Assembly (NCBI GenBank): GCA_012934845.2 | Contig: WNNJ02003636.1 | Span: 55,428-119,427, forward strand | DNA length: 64,000 nt | Source: Pomphorhynchus laevis | Lineage: Eukaryota; Acanthocephala; Palaeacanthocephala; Echinorhynchida; Pomphorhynchidae | Direction of reading: 5' to 3' | Shown here: one piece after another, positions 1 through 11,200 of the stretch | How the letters are laid out: every line of letters begins with the position of its first letter | How positions within the stretch are numbered: position 1 is the stretch's first letter | The notes under the pieces: generated by a model | Told to the model about the DNA's origin: nothing | Database searches by the model: none | What the model saw: only the letters and a program-made list of their open reading frames with translations | Made by a program: the position numbers and the translations under genes

Positions 1-540
1 CGATGACGCAACGATCGCGAGTAAGGAAAGCGCTTCCGTAAAGGAGGAGAAGTGACGTGAGTGGGTGAGATCACGATAGGAGATCTGGCAGTTGAGGATT
101 TTAAGGGAGTAGGTTTGACGGCAGGAGATATAGAGGATGAAGATAATATAGATTGTGGCAATCGATGTTTTTATCGGTTATGAGTGTATAGGTTATAAGT
201 GAAAACTATTTTGATTGATGGATTTAGGTTTTTGCGAAACTAGACAGGAGGGACGGGACGGGGTGTCGGGGAGTGAAGATGACATGGGATGGGAAGTGTA
301 CATGGTGACAGGATCAGTGAGTGAAGAAAGGACATCGGAAACAATCGGGGAGTTTGAGTGGACGTGTTGGATGTTGATATTTGCTGATATGAGAGGTTGC
401 GGATTAATTTGTTTGCGCAAAATCCACATCGGATGTTTTATTTAGACTTACTGTTGTTGCAGGCGATTGTTGTCCAGACGCTGCAGTCGTTTGTCATGCA
501 CTGTACTTGCAGTTAAGCATCAAGTAGACTTGAGATCAGT
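1..540. repeat. Unclassified repeat, richer in GC than its surroundings
   Basis: I recognise no protein here. The reverse complement of about 300-440 resembles the + strand at about 56,240-56,345: both share a run of short blocks ending in a TGTCCTTTCTYCAC-like stretch. It is therefore a dispersed repeat rather than unique host sequence. It abuts the LINE remnant that starts at 543 and could be part of the same or another LINE. Confidence 0.4.
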
Positions 541-541
541 A

Positions 542-588
542 GCTATCGTGCTCCACGCTTATCAGAAGATGAGCGTGGAGCACAATAG
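542..588. repeat. 18-bp hairpin at a LINE breakpoint
   Basis: Arms at 542-559 and 571-588 are complementary with one mismatch around an 11-nt loop. The hairpin lies exactly where the LINE endonuclease reading frame stops matching the family, so it marks a rearrangement or insertion junction. Confidence 0.7.
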
Positions 589-920
589 CATACACAAATG
601 GTCATGGTGACGTCACCTGATTCTATCATTAAAGAAAATAAATCCATTCGTCCGACGCAATATGAAATGGAGTTCCTTACGATAATTCTGTTAGCGACGT
701 AAAAGGCAACTCCACCACCTCGGCATTTATCATGTCGGTCTGTTTTAAATAATGAGAAGCCTGGGATGGCAATACAGGCATCACTAATCCCACTGTGAAG
801 CCAAGTTTCAGTAATTGCAAAAATCGACATATTGATGTGAGACAAATAACAACTAAACTCATCAAACTTCGAGACTAAGCTGCGAACGTTAAAACATGGA
901 ATTTCCAGGGGATGTTTACT
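543..920 (-). mobile_element. LINE (CR1/L2-like) apurinic endonuclease fragment
   Basis: The minus strand reads as the N-terminal half of the endonuclease domain of a CR1/L2-type LINE. The order is FNVRSLVSKFDE, then AITETWL with the catalytic Glu, IPGFSLFKTDR, and RGGGVAFYV. This domain nicks target DNA to prime reverse transcription. The second half of the endonuclease and the reverse transcriptase are missing after the hairpin at 542-588. A probable ORF1 of the same element lies upstream on the same strand (2,121 to 1,524). It is dead. Confidence 0.75.
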
Positions 921-1523
921 ATTCTTCGAAGTTTTATGCAGGACACCATGGAATGAAATTAAGTCTCCTAAGACGCTACACCGTGATCATTAAGGATTAA
1001 CTTCTCCCAACGTGCAAATGGACTTCGTCGGCCCACCTGGAAATTTCAGATACAGAGGTCATTTCACCTTGTTGACGCCTGTCATGTGGCTCATTTTTAG
1101 CGAATGAGTTGTTCGCGCTCCTCAACCGACAGATCCTTATATATTTGCACATAATTACCCATTAGTCTATAAGCTCTACTAAGGATGCTATTAGCTTAAT
1201 CATTGGAAGCACAGACCAATCAAAGCAGTCTTTTTCTACCATTCTCATACCTTTTACCTATTCTATGAAGGACCAATACCTCCAAGGATTCTGCTAAATG
1301 TTCCTCTCCATCTAGAAAAATACTAGACAAGATCTTTCTCATTGAAAAAGTGGGAAAGATCCAAATCCGTCATTTTTTGGGAAATGACGGATTTGACTCG
1401 TTGATATTATCGAAAATTACTCATCTTAATCTGTTTAGGTTAGGCCTCGTCCCTCTTATGTTATTCGAACGTGCGGGCCGGTCAGGTTGCTGCGCCGGAT
1501 AACTTGCCGCAGGAGCGACTTTA

Positions 1524-2121
1524 CTAAACGGGGAACATAAGTCGTGTTTCTGGACCGGGATAGACCGTGCTATTGACACAAGCTCCAACTGCAATAGTGC
1601 TAGATTCCAATACAAGCTCAGGGTTACCATTTGGTCTAACAAAGCGGTTGAGACTATGTGGCAAGAAAATTCTTGCGTGATTATGTGATGTCCTACTCAA
1701 GTTTGACCGATCGAACACCTGGTAGATAAGGATGTTGCACTCGCATGATGTACACGAATTCGTTGAAATATGAGCATTATCTCTTTTTGCTACAGGTAAT
1801 GCAAGTTTATCTTGGTCACATTCATCAGACCTAGAATCGGCGTCTGGGGAAATTGTCATGGTTGCAACATCATTGTCAGGTACAACAGACTTCCGATAAT
1901 CCTGGATATACCACTGGGTGAGATGCTTTAAGGTGGATCATGACACAGGAGAAGCCGCATATGAATTTACCACTCCGATACTTGGACATGCTGAATGATT
2001 TAACCCTCAGTACTGTCCAAACACCACAATCGTCAGTGTCACATCTAATTTCCAGTTGGGTGAAGGAAGAATCAGAATCATACTCCATCTTCTTTGAGCT
2101 AGACTTTTTAGGACGTCCCAT
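1524..2121 (-). pseudogene. Probable LINE ORF1 remnant
   Basis: Two open frames lie in series on the minus strand. The upstream one (2,121-1,876) starts with Met, has a basic N-terminus (MGRPKKSSSKK) and cysteines spaced like a small zinc finger (CDTDDC and later CGF). The second (1,859-1,524) has a CTSCEC cluster. Position and strand fit the first ORF of the LINE whose endonuclease lies at 920-543. I cannot name a family for it, and a degraded unrelated gene is not excluded. Confidence 0.4.
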
Positions 2122-2239
2122 TGACTACTTAATACAGAATTTCAATACATAGCTTGTAAGTAGTTATGACAAAAGAATTCTTTATCCCAGAATAATCTGG
2201 AATGTATGATATCTCTCTAAGTACCAAAATATGATTAAA

Positions 2240-2277
2240 AAAGGAGGGAGTGCGACCTCCACCGCGCTCCCTCCTTT
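2240..2277. repeat. GC-rich hairpin in a probable LINE 5' region
   Basis: Perfect 11-bp arms (2,240-2,250 and 2,267-2,277, AAAGGAGGGAG and its complement) are followed by an inner 3-bp GCG/CGC pairing. It lies upstream of the probable LINE ORF1 on the minus strand, so a structured 5' UTR is the simplest reading. Confidence 0.6.
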
Positions 2278-2400
2278 ATCGCATTCAAACACCTCCTCCG
2301 TCCACACCTTCTCGACACCTGATTCACAGTCTTGTTTTGTTGTGGTCATGTAAGCGTGCGCTGACACGCATTTGCCACGTTAAATAAATCTTTATTTAAA

Positions 2401-2625
2401 AAACGTTGCATAGATCGTTGTAAGATCGTCGTTTAGATCGTTGTATATATCGTTGTAAGTTCGTCGTTTAGATCGTTGTATATATCGTTGTAAGTTGGTC
2501 GTTTAGATCGTTGTATATATCGTTGTAAGATCGTCGTATAGATCGTTATAAGATCGTTCTATAGATCGTTATCAGCACCCTTTGATCGTCTTATAGATCT
2601 TTGTAAGATCGCTTGTATGTTATTA
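2401..2625. repeat. 35-bp tandem repeat
   Basis: The GTTTAGATCG phrase recurs at 2,431, 2,466 and 2,501, and as GTATAGATCG at 2,536, an exact 35-bp period. Each unit is built from shorter ATCGTTGTA-like subrepeats. The right end decays. Confidence 0.9.
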
Positions 2626-2689
2626 ATCTTGTGTGTTTAAGCTCTTAAATTTTTTGTTTGTGTATTTTATCTCTTTATCTCTTTGCAGT

Positions 2690-3280
2690 ATAAAATATGT
2701 ATTTATTAAATTATTTAAATGATTTTGAATAAAACCAGTATTAAAAAATACTTCATTAAAGTTGAAAAATAAAAACTAAATTTATTATTTGAATGTTCCT
2801 CTAACAATTAATTTTACAACAATCTTAATTGCTTTAAAATGTTATTCTTAATGATGATGCAAAGGTATTGCTAGCACAAAGAGTAATAATGTGAAATGTC
2901 ATTTACAGTGCTATAATACTTTCATAGAACGATTTTATATTTATATGTTGCGATGTAGGTGCCGTTATGAAATATTAAATTGCTCAACACATGAACACTG
3001 TTTCAGAAACACTTTTCTTTTGTTGAACACTTCAAATCAAATCAGCTAACTGAGCCTACGTATTTAATATAATTATAAAATAAACAAAACATAATGATGC
3101 TAAACCAAAATTTAATAATTAAATAATAAAATAAATAATTGTTTTTAGATTTTCTATAATTTAAATCAAGTTAAAATAAAAATTTGAAATTTAAAATAAA
3201 CGTCATTTTTATGAATTGACTAATAAATAGCATACGTTGTATTTAAATACGAATTAGAGGTCATCAGAAGGAACTAAATT
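2690..3280 (-). mobile_element. Penelope-like element (family A) terminal fragments
   Basis: Positions 2,690-2,760 match the part of PLE family A that sits just downstream of its reverse transcriptase (compare 33,005-33,075). Positions 3,030-3,280 carry the family's AT-rich end: a GATCAGCTAACTGAGTC-like edge, the GAATTGACTAATAAATA block and the GAGGTCATCAG block. There is no coding sequence. Confidence 0.6.
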
Positions 3281-3691
3281 TTGCAGTGTTTTAATTATAT
3301 AATTTAAGTAGTTAATTTTTACGGACTTTGACTTCATTAAAATTGATATTTTCAATGCTCGTTGACCACATCCGTAATTAGTAAGAATCTTGCACCAATT
3401 TTTAATCGGTTCACGTTTTTGCTCGAATATATCTACTAATTGCAACTAGTTGCTAATACTCCATTGGACTAATATTTTCAACTGAAAAACTAATTATCTA
3501 CATTATATATAACATATATTTTATGCTTTGTTGTTACCCACTTCAGACGTCCTAAGATAATTTGTGCTATGCTATATTGATCTAATAGTTTTGCGATAAT
3601 TTATTGACCGTCAATTTTGATATGAGCCGCATTTTTGTTGCTTCATATTAATAATAGATCCATATATTATTATATATTTTGCATATATTGT

Positions 3692-3730
3692 ACATCAAGT
3701 ACAATATATTACATATATTGTACTTGATGT
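3692..3730. repeat. 17-bp perfect hairpin
   Basis: Arms 3,692-3,708 and 3,714-3,730 are perfect complements (ACATCAAGTACAATATA) with a 5-nt loop. No flanking gene explains it. Confidence 0.75.
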
Positions 3731-3969
3731 ATTTGTGAGCTGAAATTTTTCTGATTGTTACACGATATTATCCTCAAAGGTATTGATCTTATTTTTGATA
3801 CGGCAAATATAAGTATAGTTCATTCCTTCAAATATGTAGGTCATGATTAAATGGTGTTGGTAACATAGAGTTGATAAGAACACAGGAAGCAATATGCAGG
3901 CAAACACGTTCAGAGCGCTAAAAAATCAAAATTAACGAGCGATCTGAGCTTCTCGAGAAAGTAGATCGA

Positions 3970-4746
3970 GTTATGAGAAACTCGAACGAGCACGCATCAC
4001 TAAAGGGATCCTCTTCATGGTTGACATTAATACCTACACATGACGCAAAAACAAGGCTAAGTAATGCTGAGTTTCGTGATGCAGTGATAGCCAGATATGG
4101 TGCGTTACCCCAGATGCTCCAACAATGTGTCAGTGTGGTGCTTCGAATACTCTTCCGCATGCATTTTCTTGTCCTCAAGGCGGCCTCCCTTCGATGAGGC
4201 ACGATATTGTACGCGACCTCATTGCACAAAATCACAGAAATTTGCAGCAATGTTTAAATTGAACCCACGCTGAGTCCAATTTATACGAAGGTTTGCTTTA
4301 CTAACAACGTGACAACAACCGATAGATACGCAAGACTCGACATTGTGTGTTCCTGGATCTATGGAGACAGGACAGAGCATACTTTTCTTGACATATGCGT
4401 TTTTAACGCACACGCTCAGCCCAATACCTCAAGGAGTATAATTTCCTGCTTTGAATTTCATGCGTCGAGAAAAAGTATCAAATATCTTGAAAGAATCGTG
4501 GATGTCGAGCGTGTCTCTTTTACTCCCGTTATCCTCTCATGTTACGGTGGAAACGGCAAGGAATGCGCAACACTGTTCCAAAAGATAGCAGGTGAAACGG
4601 CTCGGAAACACCGGACTTTGTACGCGGATGAAATTCGAAAACTACGATCTCGCATCGGCGTGCTTCTCGCAAAGATGTGTTCGCGCTGCATCCGCGCTCC
4701 ACGTTCTGCAATCCATCGTCCTTGCGGAATTTATTGTCCACATTGA
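3970..4746 (+). mobile_element. C-terminal fragment of a retrotransposon with a PD-(D/E)XK-like domain
   Basis: Three frames in order match the C-terminal part of a polyprotein family common in invertebrate genomes. They are a KGSSSWLTLIP block, a CQCGAS...HAFSCPQGGLPSMRH zinc-binding block, then RLDI...FLDICVFNAHA, FTPVILSCYGGNG and CSRCIRAPRSA. The RLD(x)nFLDI spacing resembles a restriction-like endonuclease core, which is my inference; in R2-type elements that domain cuts the target. At least two frame changes separate the blocks. A copy of the same lineage lies at 11,883-12,395. Confidence 0.65.
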
Positions 4747-4799
4747 TCAGATTGAATAAATAAATTAATTAAAGGACCCATTTGCGGGTACCTTTCTAA

Positions 4800-5100
4800 T
4801 TGTAAAAAATTAAATTACAAATATAAAATATATTATTTATAAATAATATATTAACGGATTTATTATATATTATTATATTATAATTTAATTATATATTATA
4901 ATTAATATATTAATATTTTAAATATAATTAATATATTAATTATATATATTAATCATATAAAGTTATTAATTATATATATTTTCACATATTTATTATCTAC
5001 ATATTCATTTTTTATTGTTCAAATTAATAATTACCATAATCTTTCAGTTACTATTTGAACTTATTTTTTCATTAGTAGACTTTAAAGTTTATTTTTGTGT
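4800..5100. other. Very AT-rich spacer
   Basis: Almost pure A/T with short TATATT runs. I see no gene, and no first exon for ORC1. Confidence 0.6.
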
Positions 5101-5139
5101 AATTTAATTAAAGTTCAGACAGAATTGTTTTTCGTTTAG

Positions 5140-5233
5140 ATGTGAGTTGTTATGAATTACCAACCAAGGCAGCACGTGTTTCTCGTTCTCCTAGTTTGTT
5201 CACTATTTCGTCGGATACATCTCAAGAACAAGA
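5140..5233 (+). CDS. ORC1: ORC1 first visible exon (disordered region)
   Basis: Acceptor TTTCGTTTAG. It encodes LPTKAARVSRSPSLF and SDTSQEQ. The donor GTATTT opens a 66-bp intron. The exon is chosen because its phase-2 end joins the next exon in frame and the alternative runs into a stop. Family identity rests on the downstream exons. Confidence 0.7.
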
Positions 5234-8200
5234 GTATTTTCCTACTATTCTATGAAAGCGTTTTGATTTATTCATTTCTGTTATACTTAATTTATCTAGA
5301 ATTGAACCATTTTATCACTCTTCCGGCAACGATGCAGATGATAGCGACTCATCTTATTCATGTCATTCAACAGTTCTTGGTAATGATCATTATGGACTGA
5401 TTTCCGGTGCTAAAAGGAGAAAAAAGCCTCAATCCCCTTCTACACATTCTAGAAAATTCAAATCATTAGTTAAACGCAAATTGCAGGTTCCTAATCTAAT
5501 TATACTTACTTATATTTGTACATTTCATGCAAGATTTGCTTTTACTATAGGTTATTGATATTTTTGATCAATACAATGACCCCGATTTTACAGTGTTTGA
5601 TGAAAATCCGTTTAGCAAGGCAATTGTCAAGTAATGTTCATCACTAATTTTGCTGTTTTGCATGCTGGATATTGTTTTAAGGGTCGTTTTATCCGATTTT
5701 TAAATTGAGCATATTGCATTTACCAATATGAAAAATTTTAAATTTTAAATTGCAAATAAATCTGTTTTGTTGTCTTATGAGGCAAAAACTACATTCAAGT
5801 TTATTGATTGTAAAAGGCAAAAAATAGCTATTAGTCCAACTGTCTACTGCAAAACGATAGAGAACAGTAATTTTGTATTTAAAAATTATAATGACCACTA
5901 GACTAATATTTGCTCAAACACTATAATCTAAAGATAACAGCAGCAGTTGTTGAACATTTGTGATTTTAAGTGATTTGAAATAAATAAAAAATACGCATAC
6001 TGATTGATGTTTCTAAAACAAGCTATAATAAATGTTAGAAGGTAGCATTGTATATGATGAATGATCTCTGTAGTGATACATACAATTTCAACTTAATCGT
6101 CTAATCCGCAATCTACATCATTTGTCTTTTAGACTAACACGGGATATATTTACATTACCTTGTCGAGAAACAGAATGTGCTGAAATTGAACATTTCGTAA
6201 AGTCACGTATCGGCAAATGCTTAGGCGGGCAAGTATATTTACATGTTACTTCTTGATTTCTTGCAACTATGTATATTTAACATGCTTGATTATCGTATGC
6301 ATCAGGTATTTGTTTGACAACGAATTTGTTTGCCTATTTACAACTTAAAGACAAACATTATGTAAATTTAATCAATTTCAACTTGAATCCGAAAATGGTT
6401 AAATCCGAAAATGAACATTGTCGCTGTTTATTTGCGAATTTTCAGCCAATCAATTCCAGATGGTCGTATTTGCGACTAATCAGTTTAGATAAATTATTTC
6501 AAACATTTTCGCTGTTTGTATTCAAACTTTACTGAGATAATTCATTTTAGAACTATCCCTCTTTTCCTGACAGCCTGAGATACAGGATATCACCACAACT
6601 ATTGTGAATGCTTACTTCACAATAGTAAAGTCTATTATCTACAACTGGACGTTTAGTAATTTGTGATAAACTTCTGGATATCCATTTATAGCTCTTTACA
6701 ACTCTATGCATATCAACTAAATAATTTTTATAAACTTTAATCCAAGAGACGGTATACTTAGACACTAAGATAATCACCGTAAGCGAACCCCTTGCGAATT
6801 GTAACTTGATTTCATATAAGCTGACGGATACAGACATTCAAGATTGGTAACTTCTTTGGATATACGTGGCAACGCATTTGGATATAAATACTCTATCAGC
6901 TGTTTTTAGATTACAGTTAGGTGATCTGAAAGACATGTTAGGTTAATATATGTTAGGGTAAGACATATTAGGTAAAGACATGTTAAGTTAAGTGAGTTTA
7001 AACAGCTCTTAAACATGTATATCTTTGGTCTGACTGACTAACTACATATTCAATATGTATTTATTAAAGTCTTTAGTGAATCATCAATAAGGATACCTTT
7101 ACTATTTAGCCATGATAACAATTGACCAACAAGCTACTTAATAAGTAATCGTTAAACACATTCTTAACGTCGAATCCCATATTTTAACAAATTTCATGTT
7201 TACAAATTTCATTAGAGGAAATGCGTCATTAGCGTGTATTTGGCCCAGCTGCTATGCTGTGTCTAGGAATAGGGACGAAAACCTGGTAGCATCGCAGTTC
7301 CACCTGATGACCTCTAATCCTTATTCTGATACATCGTATGGTATTCATTAGTCAATTTATAAAAATTAATTTTTATTTTAAATTTTAATTTTAAATTTTA
7401 ACTTGATATAAATTATATAAAATCTTATATAACAGTTATTTATTATTTATAATTATTAATTATTTAATTATAAAAATTTTATTTAGCATTATTTTTAATT
7501 TATTAATAATATAAACTACGTAGACTCAGCTAGCTGATCTGATTTACCAATTTGTGTGTTGTTTATCAATCATTGATTACAGTCTCAAATGCTCATTGTA
7601 TGCTAGCATTTAAAATTGAAAAGCTACAAATCACCTGTGAGTAAATTTTGAATATTTACGATCATTATAATTCATAAAAATGTTAAAATTTTTTTGCGAT
7701 GTTTCGATGGCTACTGTCATCACTAATCACACAATGAACAATAATAGTATTTTTATAAATTAAACTTTAAATGGAGCTGCTCTCGCTTTGTAGTGAAGAG
7801 AAAAACAATAAAATACAGTGTAGATTAGAACGAAATTTTTTAAAATAGATCAACTAGAAAATACAATAAAAAGTAAGATGTTGTTTAGAAGAGCGTAGCA
7901 CAATTAACTATCTATAAACCCAAATTGCTATATTCAATAATTTTAAGCGTGAGAAACAAAATCATACGTTAAAACACATAATACAATGGAAGAGAAGAAG
8001 TAACTTTTTCTATTTGCAACGCTTTACACTACTTTGTATATTTTGGTTTCTTCTTTCATTATTAAACTTTTTTTTACTCTGGACATATGTTTAAATGCAT
8101 TTTTTGTCTTGGAATTTTAAGGTATTTAGTAGATGTTACATGAATACACTAGACTAAGATCGAGGACTCCGCTGACTTTAGTATTTATTTAGAATCGGCA

Positions 8201-11200
8201 ATATCATAAACCTTAGACTCGACAGAAGGTTTCTTAATCTGCAGTAAAATAAAATGTCTTTTTAGAAGTTAGTTTTTCTTAATATATGTGCCATAGCATT
8301 TATTAAATCTACGTACTAGTCATAACTAAGGATCTCTTTTTTACAGTTTTATAATCATTTGTTTGATTTTTGACGTATTGTAGCTTTAAGAAAACCAAAC
8401 TAAATCAAGAGTGTTTCGGTCATAACGTTCTTTTTTATGCATTTGTCGTGCTAATGCTTGCGAATATTATTTTAGTTGAAGCGATTAATTAATTCGTTAA
8501 TAATGCGTCAATAATCGTGATTATTGAATAACTTCAAATTTTAAAAATTCCGGACAATTAAGAACAAACAAAATAAATAGCAATTAATTTTAAATGTAGG
8601 TGGATATTCAAATTCAAGGTCACACATTATTTTACCTAACAAATTAATTTGGAATCAGACATGATTTCCATTAAACGTGTAAACTGTTAGACGGAACTAC
8701 TTTTCCATTAATATATTCTAATTAATATTGTTGCTTATTTAACAGATGCATGTATTTGTATGGCCTTCCTGGCACTGGCAAAACGGCAACAGTTAAACGT
8801 GCGATTTTAAACATACTTGAGGTTAGCAAAGAGAACTACCCGGAGCCGCCTTTTCGATTTAGATACATAAACATAATGAAGCTTAAAACTCCAACGTTGT
8901 TGTATTCTCATTTATGGGAGGTAAGTTTGTAAAAATATTTCTAATTGTTCTACGGTATTAACTATTTTTTTAACTGAACGGCAAATACTAATGTATAGAA
9001 TGAATTATTAAAAGCAGCAAAATGATCGTTATACATCATAAATTTATATTTAAAGGAAGAATTACAGTTTATTACAGTTAAAATCTTTGATGTTATTTTA
9101 ATACTAATCGTTTGAGATACTGATATTCTGATATTTTGCTTACAGCTGAAATTTATGTATATAACGTTTTCCAAGTTTGTATAACACGCATGTATACAAT
9201 CAATCATACCTGTTGTTTCAGACTATCAAATAACAACTATAACTTATCATCGATATGTTAGATATTTTAAACTACATTCCGTGATCATATCAGATCGATT
9301 TATATTGATTGAAATGCAAAAGCGGTACTCAGAGATAAAGGTTTTTTTTTCGATTCACATCGAAGCGCTTCCTCGATTTATTAAATTAAACATGATTAAT
9401 TATCAATAATAAAACCTGCCTGAAGCAAATAATGTTCTTATAAAAACGTTTCGCTCAAAAGAGCTTTTCCAATTTTATATTTTTATCTCATAGTTTTTTA
9501 AAAGTCATTTTAAAAAACTAAGAGATCCATTTGATCGGAGTCGTACATAATACATCATAATACACCCTTTTCTATTTCAACATATAAAGTCCATCATAGA
9601 GAGGAAGCACACTTGATGTTTGCAAACGTTTGAAAATATAAAACAGAATATTCCAGAAGATGCAATTCTAGCAACAAATGACAAAGAATCCTTGCCCACA
9701 TCGATTCCACAAGTGGATGCTTTACAAGTAGTAAGAAATTTTATAACATATTGTGAATGTGAATACGGTGAAGCCAAGTATATAGTAGAGTCATTAAGAG
9801 TAATTATAGAAAAAAAACTTGTTTGAATGATATAAGAAACACTTTGTACAAATATAAGATACGGTTATGGCCACACCATACACCCCGGCATATGCTTGCA
9901 TCTATATGATGTGGTATAGAAGCTGTTCCTTGAATCATGTGAATTTAAATCTAACATTTCTTAAAATATATAGATGACATCTTCATGGTATGGCTGTATT
10001 AGAAACACAACTCAAAGAATTTTCGGAAAACCTCAACACATTGAGTTTTAAAATTTAACTCTCGATACGGCGATCGATAAATTTTCTAGACAAACATCTC
10101 TCTCAACAAAATAACAAATGGTCCACTACATTATACACAAAGTCAGTATGATGTTAAAAGATCATTTATAATTGATGAGACCTGACCCATAGGAAGAATA
10201 TAAAGTCAAAACAACGACTTTGAAATAAAACTAACGTTGCAAAGGAAAATGTTTTTTATAAAGAACTTTAAAAACAATCAAATATACAGATATTTTGATA
10301 CGAATGGACGATACATGTGGCGAATTTAAATGCAATAGACAAAGATCAATACAAAAGTTATTAGAGTTTATTCAAACTGTTGGCTTTGATTGCAAAAAGG
10401 ATGTAATTAGCAGATTAATCTTCATTATCAAAAGTTGCTTTTATTGTACTTGATATATAGAATTTTGTGCCGGCCACAAGATTGGCACATTGATGAAATG
10501 TATGATGTTTTATTTACGGTTTGGCTAATTTTTATACCGGTAATACAGGACAATGTTAATTATCAAAATGCCGAAGACTTTATTTTTTAGTTGTGCATTA
10601 TGTTAAGCATGGGATATCATATTTACTAAAAACATTCAGTTTTCATCGAATCCGTTAAAATTGAATGTATGCGTTAGAATTGAATGTATTAGTCCTGTTC
10701 GCTCGTATACAGGCTCAATGAGAAGATATACATATTTAGGCGCATAGTGCATCCTTAATTCTTATGATACGATTTACTTAATAAAATAATTATAAAAATT
10801 AATGAATAAATTATTATAAATTATTATAATAATTACTTAAATAATAAAATAATTTAATTTAATAATTAAATAATTATTTATACTTCAATAATTTGTATAT
10901 TTTAAATTATATTTTGAATATTTTAGACATTTTAGCATTAATAGTTTCACGCTGCAACATTATTTTTAATATTTGCTAATTGTTTGCTGTTTTTAAATTC
11001 AGGTCATATCAGGTAAATATTTGAATGGTCAAGCGGCGTTGCAAAACCTAAGCGAATACTTTTCAAGTGGCAGAAAGACTGATAAAACAAACGTGATTGT
11101 TATTGATGAGGTTTGTAACTAGATAAAAGCCGAATGATATCTGTGTTTCGATATTTGTATTTGGCCAACAAATGTATTTCTTTATTAAAATATAAAAATA

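Noticed and set aside
7295-7325. CTGATGACCTC in PLE family A ends, with GAAAA/GAAAC about 25 bases upstream, as a hammerhead ribozyme
   Set aside because: After CTGATGA there is no stem II and GAAA in type I order, and in the permuted order only four bases remain for stem I. The match may be coincidental.
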